A stretch of DNA of 64,000 bases from Hippasteria phrygiana (taxonomy: Eukaryota > Echinodermata > Asteroidea > Valvatida > Goniasteridae): assembly GCA_037893225.1 (NCBI GenBank), contig JAZGUH010000534.1:62001-126000 (forward strand), given 5' to 3'. Position 1 is the stretch's first letter. Each line of letters starts with the position of its first letter. Below the pieces are notes generated by a model, which saw nothing but the letters and a program-made list of their open reading frames with translations, did not search any database and had not been told where the DNA came from. The position numbers were made by a program, and so were the translations under genes. Shown here piece by piece: positions 21,401-32,743 of this stretch.

Positions 21401-24400
21401 TTGTTGGGAATTTTCTAAATTAAAACCCGACTTCATGGGAAAACCAGCACAGATTTCACGTTTATGACGCTCACCAAAGTTGACAACAAAGGGAATTTAC
21501 CGGTTCATGGTTTTTGTAGTCTGGGTATGGATAAAGAGCCTTGACGCGACATAATAGCATGCCTCATTTCACAACAAATACAACTGTATAAAGCTTCCGG
21601 ACAACAGCCTTTTGTGATATTGCCGGCGCATGTCAAGGCGGAGAATTGATTATGTTTTACTAGACAGGAATGAGATTTTTCAGACTTTTGTCCGAAATGA
21701 GGCTTTTTGAATCTCAGAGAAAGACATTTTTTACAAATTCCGGGATTAGAAGTTTTAGGTTGTGTTTCCTTATTAAACGGGTACCCATATTTTTTTTTCA
21801 ATCGGGTACCCGGTTCTTTTACTACCCATAAATACACACCCCTAGGACGCTCCTAATTCTTACAGTGTTAACCCCTTGCGTACGGATGACGGAATTTGGC
21901 GCCAAAAAAGAACAGTGCCACCAGGCCGGATGACGCAATTGGCCACTGTTTGTGCAGTTTCAATCCATTGTTGGATTAATCAGTGCCACCAGGCCGGATG
22001 ACGCCATTGGCCGCTGTTTGTGCAGTTTCAATCCATTGTTGGATTAATCAGTGCCACCAGGCCGGATGACGCCATTGGCCGCTGTTTGTGCAGTTTCAAT
22101 CCATTGTTGGATTAATCAGTGCCACCAGGCCGGATGACGCAATTGGCCACTGTTTGTGCAGTTTCAATCCATTGTTGGATTAAACAGTGCCACCAGGCCG
22201 GATGACGCCATTGGCCGCTGTTTGTGCAGTTTCAATCCATTGTTGGATTAATCAGTGCCACCAGGCCGGATGACGCCATTGGCCGCTGTTTCAATCCATT
22301 GTTGGATTAATCACACTGCCAAAAATGATTTTCTTAATTTCTTAATATACGAAAATATTTCTTATTTCAAGAAAAATCTTCTTGTCTCACTCCCTAGAAA
22401 ACTTTTCTAGGGAGTGAGACAAGAAAAGTTGTCTTGAAATAAGATAATTTTATCATTTTAAGAAAACCATTTTTGGCAGTGCAGTGCCACCAGGCCGGAT
22501 GGCGCCATTGGCCGCTGTTTGTGCAGTTTCAATCCATTGTTGGATTATTGTGTATTGGTTACGCTTGACTGCACAAACACATTGTAGCGGTTCGCTTGGC
22601 TGCCAGAGCCGCCGCGGCACCCAAACGTCTCCCGTAAAACACCGTACTCAGTGGGTTAAACACAAAAAGTGCAAAGAAATAAGATAGAAGTAATTTTTAC
22701 CAAGATTTATTTGTTCATCTTTATTCATCAATATTAATGTTTCTGAAAATAAATTATAAAAATATAGATATAACAGAAGCCAAAAAAAAAAGAAAAAAAA
22801 AATCACTCATGTGAAGATTTTTTCGCCCGCTTCACATAGAACAGCCCTGTGTGTGTTTTCACATAGTGCAACATAATACCCTTTTTGTAGAGCGGGTCAC
22901 ATTTGTTGCACTTGGAGCCCCCCTTTTCGTGTGAATGAAAGCTTTGTTTGAACAAGCTCCATTGATTTATTACACTCCCATTCAAGAGTAGTTGAAACAT
23001 GAATGGATCGAGTACAAACAGAAATGCGCCTACAGATGTCAACTGGCCAGGTGGTATACAGGAATTTGCCGACGCCATTTTTACAGTGTTGTAAACACCC
23101 TGTTGGTCGAAGCTGCGTGGAGAGCGTGCGTAAAACACACGTGGAGCGTGGTGCCACCGCAGTAAATGCTTCTAATTTTGGTCGCCGAATTACCGTAATT
23201 TTCGGAATATAGGCCGCGGCCTATACGTTGATTCTCACGCTGAAAAATGTCCCTGCGGCTTATATTCCGGGCGGCTTATTCGGCAACATTTGAAGAATAA
23301 AATCAGTCACACAAGGTTCGAAATTCACGACAGCCAGTGCCATCGATATTATTTTAGTTGCTGTGATGCCCCTTGTAAAAATGCACTATTCACGGCCAGT
23401 TGTGCTGTGCCCCATTAATACTTTGGCCGTTGTGCCCTTCTTGCCGAACAAAGCCCTTAATTTTTCAGTACCAAACCGTTGCCAGATCCTTCAAAACGGC
23501 GCTTTTCGATCGCGCTGGTAATTGCCGCGCCCGTGCGCGTGATGAGCTATCGCGCCAGCTAGCACGGCCCGTGCGCCCCATGTAAAAACCTTCACAAAAC
23601 CTCGATTCCCCAAGCAGACTGGCTCCCATCCGTGCATTATTTTTCTTCTTTCTCACTGGGGCGAGAACCAGTCACAGCCTAAAAACAAGCTCTGAATCCC
23701 GCGGCCGAATGCGCGGCTAGCTTTAGCCAGGTAGCTCTTACTACAGTAACCTGAACCCCCCAAAGCCGGCTAAGCCATGTGTGCGGTTTAGCGATGGTCC
23801 AGAGGGAGTAGCGTTGCCTGTTCAACTTAACGCAACGAACTCTCCTCGTGCAAACAATCGTGCATGTACTGGTGCATGTGTGCTGCGATGTACGTGCCAT
23901 TGAAGACTCGGACACGTGGAAACCGAAGCGTTTTCTGTTCGCGATTTATTCGACAATTATGCCTTGCATCGCTTAATTAATTAAAACGTTCCAGACAAAT
24001 TGAACTCTTGTCGAGTCTTGTCGGCTATTAAGTGCAAGAAGGACATGAATCGTTATAAAACTCATTTCTGCCCCACGGAACCAAACTCATTTTTACTGTG
24101 ACAGAAAAGGAGATCGACAATGTTGATGCTTTTTCCGCCAGCGATATATAGCGCACCGTGATTTCCCGAATGGCCCGTGCGGGGCGTGAACGCAACGTGG
24201 CCGGCGAAGATGGCGCGCAACGCACGGTGAAATTACTCATGCCGTCGCGCGGCATGCCCGGCACGGGCCGTGTTTCCTCCATGACTATACAACTTACAAG
24301 TTCAGGCAGTAATGGAAATAAGAAGAAAAAAATGATTAGCAAATTATGCTAATCATATTGTCATTTGATTAGCAATGTGATAAAATTGACTAGCAAAAGA

Positions 24401-27400
24401 AAAACCGCGACAAACTCAATGTTATGTGGGTGTGCTGAAGATATTAAAGCAACGTATTGAACAGTGCTATGCATTTTTTACTCTTTACCTTCTAAGTGGT
24501 TAAAATAACAAATACGCAAGCCGTAAGCTCAGTTTTCATTGTTTCTTGGCACCTTCCACATAACTAAAAGTTTCGCTCACTGCCGTGAGAGACTAATTGT
24601 ACAAATACATGTACACCAGTATGCAAGAAAGACCTTTATCTGGCCTTTGTGCCCTTATATTTTTTTGTCATTGGCCTCTTCATTAGTGGCCTTGGTGCCC
24701 CAGAAATGTTTTTCGTCACGAAGGCCAAAATGGCCTTGGCCCCCAGATTACGAATTTCGAACCCTGGTTGCCGTTTACGTTCGCTCTACTCACGTGTTGG
24801 AAATATAGGAAACCAGTCCAGAGGGACCGAATAGACTTGCAAATGTACCGTAAGTACCGTTCACACCTCACAAATCGTGTGGTGCGTCTGTTCGTTTTTG
24901 TCTGTTTTATCGTTGTGTAATCCATGTTGTTTATTATTTCACTGGTCAATTGGTGACCGTTGAGCTAAGATAATTAGTGGTTAAAGTTGTCATTTTCTTT
25001 TTGTTATCCCCCCCCCCTCCCCCGCGCCGTCAAAAAAAAGAAAAGAACTGCCGCGCGGCCCACCCAGCCAGGACACTCATCCAGCCCGTCAAAATTGGTA
25101 ATTTCGAGGACTTATGAAAGTTTATTGGGCTCCGTGCGCGTCGAATGAGGGCGCTGTCCACACAGCAACCGCGCTTCAATAGGCAGTACGTCGCTGGTAT
25201 TACGCACCGCGCGCGCTCCTCGTTCATTTGATACTCGTGCTTTGTCTGTTTGCCGACTCTCGATAATTGCGTTTTCAATAAGAATATCATAGCGGGAACC
25301 AGACACTTGAAGTCAGGTAAGATGGCGTCGATGGCGATATTGACCCCAACTCGCCTTTTCTTTCCGCCTTTTCTTTGCACGGAGCCCTATCTCGTTCGCG
25401 CGCTGCTTACACTTTAGGATTGCATGTGTAGTGGAAATAGCGCTATGCAACACGATGACTTTTGTGGTTGGTCGTCAGCGCCGCGGTGCGGTTTATACGC
25501 CGGTGCGGCTAATACACCAACTTTAAATCTTAATTTGCAGATTTTTGCGTGCTGCGGCTTATACTCCGCGCGGCCTATATTCCGAAAATTACGGTAGTCT
25601 ATTGTCCGTATTGAAGAGGTTACACTTTAGAAGCAAACCACATACCGCACGGTTCTACAAAATAAACCTTTCTTACCAGTTCGACGCAGTCGATGCAGAC
25701 CTCCTCAACATTCCCCATGGTGGAATAGAAATTGCTGAGTTTGCGGTAGATGCCGGAGCAGTTAGAGCAGACCTTTATGTTAAGCTGGTGTGGAACAGAA
25801 GGCAAGCACCGTATTTAAGGGCATAAATGATGAAAAACTGGTTAAGTTTAATACAAGTGTTAGAGGTAGAAGTTTTACACTCAGACCTTGGAAATAGGTT
25901 AGGTAATAGGGCTCAAATCGAAATGATTCCTTACAGTGGAACGCCGCTATAACGAACATAGCGGGATCCACAGATTTTGCTCGGTATAGCGATCGTTCGG
26001 TGTAGGAATCTTCAGGTCAGGGAACCAGACTGTTGAATCATGTAACTACATGTTCATACTTTCTCAGCTTACCGAATTCTAAAGCAACAGTTGGCTTTTC
26101 CCTTCGAGTCCTTGGGGAAATAATAGCCACCTGTCACTCTTCAACATACAGCTGCGGCCGTTTGGGAATTACAAACAGCCCAAATACCCGGTACATTTTT
26201 TTAATCTGTTGCCTTTTTTTTTCTTCAAAAACAATGTTCGGTAAGTTTTGTACACAAAATTTGGGAGCCAAGGATGGTGTTCGGTATAGCCGCATGTTCG
26301 GTATAGCGATGTTCCACTGTACTTGAATATTTGACCTTTCATTCGATCAAATATTCAATTGTCTGGATGGCCGATTTTGGGGTAAACAAATTAAGTACGT
26401 ACAGAAGCAGTCTAATTGACGCACGAAACTGCTCATTATATAATTATCCCTATAAACCCTGCAGGATCCAACAATTTCATATTCCTGTTGGACCCTGTTG
26501 GATTGAGCAACTAACTCATAGTGTTACAATCCTGTTGGATTCAGCAGGCAACAGAAAAATAAGACGCAGTTGGATTCTGTTGGATTTAGCAGGCAAGTCA
26601 TTTTTTTATGACGTGTTGGACTGCGTTGGATTGAGCAGGAAACTCACATGAGTCACCGTTGGACTCTGTTGGATTTAGCAGGGTAGTCCTGGTGAACCAT
26701 TAGGGGGTTAGGGATTTACCGGTATAATCATTAAAACAGATTCTCACTTTTATGACTATCGCCAGTACCTCAATCAATGATGTTGACAATTTTATCGTGA
26801 AATTGCCATCAATTTGTTTTTTTTTTATGAGAAAGAACAACAGTCATCCTTGATATAACTTAACCCTAACCCCCTAGACCCTTTTTACTAGGAACCATCC
26901 TCAATGCTCCAAAATCCTCCGATTACTCTGCTCCAAAAAATGTATTCCTCCTCAACCCTCTAAAATCCTCATGTGCTTTAACACCGTTCATCCTCAATCC
27001 TCCAAAATCCTCTGCTTGAAGCACCATTCATCCTCAATCCTCAAAAATCCTCTTTTTTTTTTAAATACCACTCATCCTCAATCCTCCAAAATCCTCCTTG
27101 CTTGAAACACCATTCATCCTCAATCTTCTAAAATCCTCTTTAAAAAAAAAATGCCATTCATCCTCAATCCTCCAAAATCCTCCAAAACTGCAAGAAGGAT
27201 TTTGGAGGATTGAGGTGGGTTAGGGTTATGGGTCGTTTTACTTTGGTGCAATGAGGTTGGTGTAGTGGTTCTATCCTCGCCTTCCACCTCTGGTGACCCT
27301 GGTTCGATTCCCACCAGGTGCACTATGTGCATTGGGGTTTTCAGTCCCTACCTGATTGCAACGGTTAAAAAAAATAATTGTTCTTGGGTTTTCCTCCCGT

Positions 27401-30358
27401 TACTAAAGCCGCGTTCGCATTGGACTAACTATTGTCAAAAGTTACCGTGCGAGATTGTTAACATTCCACTGTGGCTATTCTTCCGTGCGTCCGCACTTGG
27501 ATTACGCGCCTCGCGGAAAGTCCTTGGCTACGTCAACTTTGCAAAGTTTGCAGTAGTCAAACACGGAACGCACATGATCAAAATGCACGTTTTACATTAC
27601 GGTGGCTGTCCGCACTGGACTTTCCAGCGATGTTTAAAAATGCCACTTAACTCTTCCTCCACACTGTTCGCAATGTAAAAGTTCCCACTGTGGAGGGATA
27701 AACAGACAACCGACAATCGATACTTGACAATTTGGAAAGTTTACCGGCTGTCCGCACTGGACTTAATTTGGACAAGTTGACAACAGTCTCCGTACGTTTC
27801 ACCAAAAAAGTCCATTGCGGACACGGCGTAAAACTGAAATTTCCATCGTTGTCCTCTCTCATTTCAAACTGGGCCTTGAAGGAGAACAGTGCTCACACAC
27901 TGATCAGGCTACCGGGGATAAATAAAAAAGAAATAAATCCTGCATGGTTTTATTTTTCTCTTATGAAAAATGAAATTCACTTACCGACGCTGCAGTCACA
28001 AAGCAATTGAGACTTTCGTTGTTGTATTTCTGGAAAGTTAAAACTTTCTTTGCCACTGGGCATACAATGTTGGCATCACCAGTGCATGAGTGCAGGTCCT
28101 TGAAACAATCTGCATTGGAAAAGGGAAAAAAAGCAAACATTTCACATAACACCTGGTGTAATGCACCTATCAATTGTATGATGCACCCCTGGACCCCCTG
28201 GGGAGGTGCATCTGTGATATTCTTAGCAGAGTGTACAGTCACCAAAGTATTTATTGTGCCTCATTTTTTATAGATTTTGCTGACCACAAATCTTGATATA
28301 ACTGGTTGAGGAGGGTTTTTGCTTTACCTGGCTGACGTTTTTTTTTTGGGGGGGGGGGGGGGGGGGAGGGGATTAAAATAAAATCTTTCCGGGGCGACAA
28401 CAAAAATACTTACTATCACAGCTTCCCTTGTCCCAAAGCCGTTTCAAAAATTGGTGAGTTTCTCTCAGGACCTGGACTCGGTCTGAGCTCAGTAAACTAT
28501 CACTGCATACCTTCGTCTGCATTAGGAGATGAATGGGACGGAGGCTTAGGGTTTTAAACATTTAACTCTGTGCCATGGTGCTGTTAAAGGCCGTGTACAT
28601 GATTGGTCATTGTTGCAATTTTCAAAAATGGGCGGATTTGGGGGTTAGTATGTTATAGGAAATATCGTTCCACTGACCTGTTCAAAGTTTTGCGTTGTTG
28701 GATGGCTAAAAAAACGAGAGAAAAACGGCGCTCGTTTTCAACCGTCGGGCGGATGATAGCCTTTAGTCAAGGCGCGCGTGGCTACCAGCTGGACGCGTGA
28801 TGACGCGCCCTGAATGCCAGCATGTCCAGCGCCACTCGTCCGGGTAGCCACGCGCGCCTTGACTAAAGGCTACTGGGCAGTTTTCCAAGGATTTCGAGCT
28901 GGAAATCGTTGGGAAAACGATATAAATTTCCACTTTTCTTGACGACGACAGCACACCTGGTGCCATCATTTCACAGGATATTTTAGACTACTATTAACTC
29001 GTTGTCAAGAAAAGTAGAAATGTATATCGTTTTCTAACGATTTCCGGCTCAAAATCGTTGGAAAACTGCCCTGTAGCTGTTAGTCAAGGCGCGCGTGGCT
29101 ACCCGGGACAAGTGGCGCGCCCCGGACATGATGGCGCCATGGCATAACCGGGGCGCGTCACGCGCCCATAACCATGCGCGCCTTGACTAAATGCTATCAT
29201 CCGCCCGACAGTTGAAAACGAGAGCCGTTTTTCTCTCGTTTTTTCCCATCCAACAATGCAAAACTTTGAACAGGTCAGTGGAACGATATTTCCTATAAAA
29301 TACTAACCCCTAAATCCGCCCATTTCTGAAAATTGCAACAATGACCAATCATGTACACTGCCTTTAAGTTTAACAGATTGTAAGTAAACCTTAGACATCC
29401 GTCTTCATCCTCGAACTCTACTTGTATCTGAGGTGATGTATATTTAATTTTGTTGGCCGTTTTAACTGGGTGAAATCTGATGTTGTTGTAATGTTAGGTC
29501 TTCAGACTTTTTAAGTTAATGTAGGACGATAGTGGCCATTTGCCTTGGACCCTACTATTGCCAGATCATGTCCCAAAAAACTCCCAATGTTAAAAATGGT
29601 AGGCCTAATAATAGTAGGGACCAAGTTTCTTGGACTATGACACTCAATGCATTCACACACACGTTGATTTCTGCCTTATTCTTTATTGTCGACACATTTT
29701 GAAATAACAGCTTGCGCCACACAGTTGTTTATATCAAGGTACAAAAACTACAAGGAGGGTTGGTTATTTTCCAAGATTTTGCTGTTCCTGACTGATTTTG
29801 TCATGAGCCTGGAGCTGGAATTTTCAAGCTACAGTGTAGCGGTATTAATTAGAGTAAACTCTTTCTGTAAAAGCTACTTGTTTTTACCTTCTCAATGTCC
29901 CGAAACTTTCTGTTTGCCAATTTAAACTTGTCCACACACGTCTCGCACAGCAGCAACGGTTTGGCATAGGCGAGGGCGCAGTACACAAAATCCGACGAGT
30001 CTCTCGCATATTCCTGTAGCAGTTTGAGGCAGGCGATGGTCAGCGCAGGGATGAAACGTGATACGGAGGACCTATCAACTGGAAACGGAATACCCAGGTC
30101 GGTTACGGCTAAACCACTTTCACTAGCAAAACTGGTCGATTCCTCGGTGGGCGTGGGACGGGAAGTTTCCGGCTGTGATGATGTGCTTGCGCTTGACCCG
30201 GTGCTAACGGAATCATTCTCCGTGTTGCTGCGAGCAGAATATATTTCGTTTGCAAACGAAATAGTTGGGTCTGATACACTCGGTAGATTCGTAGAATACT
30301 TGCTTGCACTCCCGATATGTGCAAGAAGACACACAGACCAAATTACGAATAATAACAT
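18319..30358 (-). CDS. OSTM1: OSTM1, lysosomal CLC-7 beta subunit, five exons, complete
   Basis: Join on the minus strand: 30358-29888, 28516-28414, 28109-27985, 25784-25677, 18498-18319 (471, 103, 125, 108 and 180 nt). The 987 nt encode 328 residues, against 334 in human OSTM1. Phases are 0, 1, 0, 0 at the four introns and every junction is GT/AG. The protein has a signal peptide (MLLFVIWSVCLLAH), a Ser/Thr-rich stretch, the conserved lumenal Cys domain (FVYCALAYAKPLLLCETCVD, CSDSLLSSDRVQV, KVCSNCSGIYRKLSNFYSTM), then MNSTRKEW and one membrane segment (IVSIVAISIFFCSLPVFFYI) with a basic cytosolic tail. Family knowledge: OSTM1 is a glycosylated lysosomal protein that stabilises the CLC-7 chloride/proton exchanger; its loss causes osteopetrosis and lysosomal storage in mammals. 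An upstream in-frame ATG at 30445 exists; the later one is chosen because it opens the signal peptide. Confidence 0.95.
18735..19012 (+). mobile_element. repeat with gctccgtgc ends, second copy at 25128
   Basis: The segment from gagctccgtgcacaac to gcgcacggagccc is repeated inverted at 25128-25390, including gaccccaactcgcc, gacgccatcttacctgactt and ctctcgataattg. The ends are inverse (ggctccgtgc), suggesting a non-autonomous DNA element. Apparent ORFs in both copies are shared repeat sequence. Confidence 0.65.
19140..19335 (+). mobile_element. TTAA MITE family copy, left end lost
   Basis: Shares cagccaagcg(t/a)aac, catccggcc and ccgtacgcaagg with the 17693 element, but the left terminal TTAACCCC is missing and the right end is altered to gtattaa. 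Confidence 0.6.
19797..20732. mobile_element. hAT element, TIR TAAGCTTGTGCGGTTT, TSD ATATAGGC
   Basis: It starts TAAGCTTGTGCGGTTTTAG and ends GGTAAACCGCACAAGCTTA between exact ATATAGGC copies (19789-19796 and 20733-20740). It is 936 bp and GC-richer than its surroundings in the middle; the frames inside resemble no transposase. Confidence 0.87.
21253..21844. mobile_element. hAT MITE, 13142 family (copy C), TSD GGACGCTC
   Basis: It starts TAGGGGTGTGCATCGG and ends aatacacaccccta, in opposite orientation to copies A and B. The exact 8-bp duplication GGACGCTC lies at 21245-21252 and 21845-21852. Confidence 0.88.
21913..22313 (-). repeat. 68-bp tandem array, six units
   Basis: Units start at 21913, 21981, 22049, 22117, 22185 and 22253 with cagtgccaccaggccgg. 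The sixth lacks a short stretch after gctgttt. A seventh unit resumes at 22482 after an insertion. Units alternate between cgcaattggccac and cgccattggccgc forms. Confidence 0.9.
22314..22481. mobile_element. palindromic MITE inserted in the 68-bp array
   Basis: Termini are CACTGCCAAAAATG and CATTTTTGGCAGTG, and the whole element folds back around tccctagaaaacttttctaggga. Comparison with intact array units gives the empty site aatCAgtgcc and a 2-bp CA duplication. Confidence 0.8.
23191..25596. mobile_element. 2.4-kb inverted-repeat element, ends TACCGTAATTTTCGGAATA
   Basis: The left end is taccgtaattttcggaatat followed by aggccgcgg; the right end is its inverse, ccgcgcggcctatattccg followed by aaaattacggta. 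TA lies at both ends. The interior includes the inverted 18735-type repeat (25128-25390) and GC-rich segments near 23510-23580 and 24165-24260. No transposase ORF was recognised. Confidence 0.65.
25677..25784 (-). CDS. OSTM1: OSTM1 exon 4
   Basis: Acceptor gttccacaccag, donor GAACTG|gtaaga, phase 0 to 0. The conserved core is VCSNCSGIYRKLSNFYSTM followed by EEVCIDCVEL. Confidence 0.95.
25785..26859. other. OSTM1 intron 3 with ttggattcagcagg minisatellite
   Basis: The intron carries degenerate repeats of the form gttggactctgttggatttagcagg between about 26484 and 26695, plus a single end of the repeat family seen at 8068 (about 26007). No exon was found. Confidence 0.6.
26860..27227. mobile_element. 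TTAA MITE with atcctc minisatellite (copy c of 1275 family)
   Basis: It starts TTAACCCTAACCCCCTAG and ends GGGTTAGGGTTAT. The interior is catcctcaatcctccaaaat repeats, expanded relative to 1275-1435, and a closing inverse ggattttggaggattgag. Confidence 0.7.
27245..27400 (+). repeat. tRNA-Gly-like SINE
   Basis: The head ggttggtgtagtggttctat followed by cctcgccttccacctc resembles tRNA-Gly (loop CTTCCAC), with B box ggttcgattcc. It continues ggtgcactatgtgcattggg and an A tract, then gttcttgggttttcctcccg. The cloverleaf is degenerate, so this is a tRNA-derived SINE head rather than a gene. Confidence 0.6.
27405..27840. mobile_element. inverted-repeat element with gtccgcactggactt motifs
   Basis: The ends aaagccgcgttcgcattgg and ccattgcggacacggcgta are imperfect inverses; the motif ggctgtccgcactggactt occurs twice inside. 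It ends about 145 bp from OSTM1 exon 3. Confidence 0.5.
27985..28109 (-). CDS. OSTM1: OSTM1 exon 3
   Basis: Acceptor ttttccaatgcag, donor GCGTCG|gtaagt, phase 1 to 0. It encodes NCFKDLHSCTGDANIVCP through LNCFVTAAS, including a paired-Cys segment and an NES glycosylation sequon. Confidence 0.93.
28414..28516 (-). CDS. OSTM1: OSTM1 exon 2
   Basis: Acceptor cctaatgcag, donor GATA|gtaagt, phase 0 to 1. It encodes TKVCSDSLLSSDRVQVLRET and HQFLKRLWDKGSCD, matching the family's C-x-SLL-x-ADRMQ block. Confidence 0.95.
28584..29367. mobile_element. TTAA-flanked long palindromic element
   Basis: It starts TTAAAGGCCGTGTACATGA and ends TCATGTACACTGCCTTTAA. The inverted repeats run well over 100 bp (including ggtcattgttgcaatttt and aaactttgaacaggtcagtg), with a second set of tagtcaaggcgcgcgtggct arms inside. 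The TTAA ends fit Kolobok or piggyBac-type targeting. It occupies most of OSTM1 intron 1. Confidence 0.72.
29888..30358 (-). CDS. OSTM1: OSTM1 exon 1: signal peptide and N-terminal Cys domain
   Basis: ATG at 30358 opens a typical signal peptide. The exon ends GAGAAG|gtaaaa in phase 0. The conserved block is CLKLLQEYARDSSDFVYCAL followed by AYAKPLLLCETCVD. A low-complexity Ser/Thr stretch lies between signal peptide and domain. Confidence 0.94.
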
Positions 30359-30845
30359 GTTTTCTGACGGCGTCGCATTACAAGTAACTGCAAGCCTTGT
30401 GTGACTAGACTGATGATGATGTGACGTGCCAGCCGGCAAAATCATGCATTATCCACGACTCGTATGTACTTGTATTCAAAGTAATTATTTATTACAAGTA
30501 AATTACAATTTATATTTTTTACATACAATTAATTTAATATATCGTAAAATAATTTATAATTTAATTTTCTAGCATAATTTTGCAACTACTTTTGCAAAAA
30601 TGTGTGATTAATTTTAAAATTATGATAAAGGCTACCATTTAGTCGGCTATTTTGGTCTAGTTACTAGCATCCTCGACTCCATGGGCGCGTGTGCGTTCCT
30701 TTAAGCTTCCATAACTTAACTCTATGGTTCCTTCACTAACCCCTGGCCGTGAGGAAACGTAAACGATGCTGACTGGCTATTCCAAATGAATATTTATGTA
30801 CTGAAAGTGAACTGCGCGCGTAATCCGATGAACGCCCTGTGTGCG
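30359..30845. other. OSTM1 upstream region
   Basis: Sequence between the OSTM1 start and the gypsy LTR, very AT-rich at 30486-30620. It should hold the OSTM1 5' UTR and part of its promoter. No TATA box or initiator can be assigned. Confidence 0.4.
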
Positions 30846-32657
30846 TGTAACCTGGGAAATCGGTCCTTAGTCTATTTACATACAAAAAAAGGTTTTCACT
30901 CCATTGGTTCAAAGAATTGGGTCGCAGACTATTTTTAGGGTAGGACACAAGAAATAAAATATAAATACAAATAGCTTTTCTCAGTTCCAACTAAATTAAA
31001 AAAACAAATTTATTTGCTGCCACAAGAAAATAATACAGAATCAAAGTGCAATCCGGAAGTTTCCAAAATGATTAGAAATAAAACGTCTAAAGTGAATTGG
31101 ACCTTAGGATAGATTCAAAGGAATTTAGATTAAAAAAACAAAAAGAAAACAATTGTCCAAGTCTTGCAAAAATAATGGGAAAGACACTAAATTGAGGTTT
31201 TACCCAGTCCACTAAAATGTTTAAGGAACAAGAAACAAAATAAGAACTAAAAAACGAATAGAAAACAAGAGAACAACCCAACACAGCACTAAAAGCGAAT
31301 TACCACCAAGGTACAGATAAAATCCTGTAAATAAAACAAAGGAAAAACAAAAACGATTAAGATACATGACCATGGATACATATCAGACTAGACTAAGCTA
31401 TGGACTAAGGTAATGCGTAAATGATAATAAGAAAATCTAGTTTAACCTTGGTTTCAGTGTGCAGTATAATCCACCATTAAGTCTACAAAGTACTTATCAG
31501 TTAAACCTACTACACCAAGTCAAACCACCAACTTTCTTGTGAATACTTAATGAACCCTAGAACAATGCTGCTTCAGTTCAGGCACTTTTATAGCCAAAAC
31601 AGCTGTATCTCTGGTCACACTGAGTAAACCTCACTAAGGTCACAATACATAGAGTGTTGCAAGTCTATACTCCACAAATGGCCAAACATTCCCTTCAGGA
31701 CCAGTGCTCCATCTAGGCACATATACATAACTTCTAAATAGACTTATTCCATGCCTATGAAGGTTACAAAACAAGTGGGTAGTGCATGGGAACATTCCCA
31801 ACCAAATGCACTGTGGAGATCTGCAACTTGCCCATCACGTCTATTCTTCTCATGAATAAGCAATAATCTGTATAATTTGCTCCACTTGTATTAAGTAAAA
31901 ATTCTTAACTCTCGTCTACAAAATTAACCTAAATACAACACACACTCTTGCAAACCCAAAAGTTCAAAACCTATCATAAAATTAATATCTCCAAAAACAG
32001 AATTAAAATCTACATGAGAAAACCCCAGTTATTCTACTTCCTAACAAAGTTATTCCTTCCTTAGTTAACACACACAAAGGAAATACAAGGTTCGCATCAA
32101 CAATACGGAGTAGATCATACAAGCAAAGTAAATCGCATGAATTTACAGCAGACAGCTAAACTTATTATGTGGTCAAGACAAAAATACAGATGGTGTGTCC
32201 CAAGAACTTTCTCAAAAATGATCTCTGATGCAACTAACCAAGTCAAAGTTTCACAAATCCAACAATCCTAATACATTTATACATTTAAATAATGAAAAGG
32301 CACAATAGAACACAAAAACTCACCAATAATTCAAAAGCAGACAAACTCCAGCAGAATGTACATGTAATTTCGAGCGGGTACAAGGGCCATGCTTTCCCTT
32401 CTCTGCTAATCTGCTGAGTGAGGGACCTATCTCAGGGTACAGAGCACATGTTCTCTTATCAATGGGCTACTGTTCTTGGGGTCATGTTACCGGGGAAACT
32501 ATTTGTACTAGACCAGGAGGGCACTACTGTGAGTTAAGAACACAAAAACAGAGGGACTAGACTTAAAAAACAAAAACGTACACTTTGCACAGGGAGAGCT
32601 ACTCCTATAAGCTCCAATCAATAGAAAGTAAAAACAAACTTAATTTACCCTGCCACA
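30846..32657 (-). repeat. gypsy 3' LTR, 1812 bp
   Basis: In element orientation it starts TGTGGCAGGGTAAATT and ends CCCAGGTTACA (TG...CA). It matches 38500-40315 along its length. Small open frames inside are identical in both LTRs and are not genes. Confidence 0.96.
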
Positions 32658-32743
32658 CTCACCACTGCTTAAAATCTTGTTGTCCTCAACAAGACATACC
32701 AATGTGTTAAACAGAATTTAATTATACACCAGAGGATGTCTAC

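Larger units (their letters stand above)
21868..22659 (-). mobile_element. TTAA MITE expanded by an internal tandem array
   Basis: It starts TTAACCCCTTGCGTACGG and ends CCGTACTCAGTGGGTTAA. Between the ends lie 68-bp tandem units and a fold-back insertion (22314-22481), so this copy is 792 bp against 213 bp at 17693. Confidence 0.7.

Noticed and set aside
21913..22559. CRISPR-like regularly spaced repeat
   Set aside because: The 68-bp units are directly adjacent without unique spacers, belong to an animal MITE and have no cas genes.
30736..31284. Small minus-strand ORFs in 30736-31284, repeated at 38462-38938
   Set aside because: They are the same sequence in the two gypsy LTRs, so they are LTR content rather than genes.
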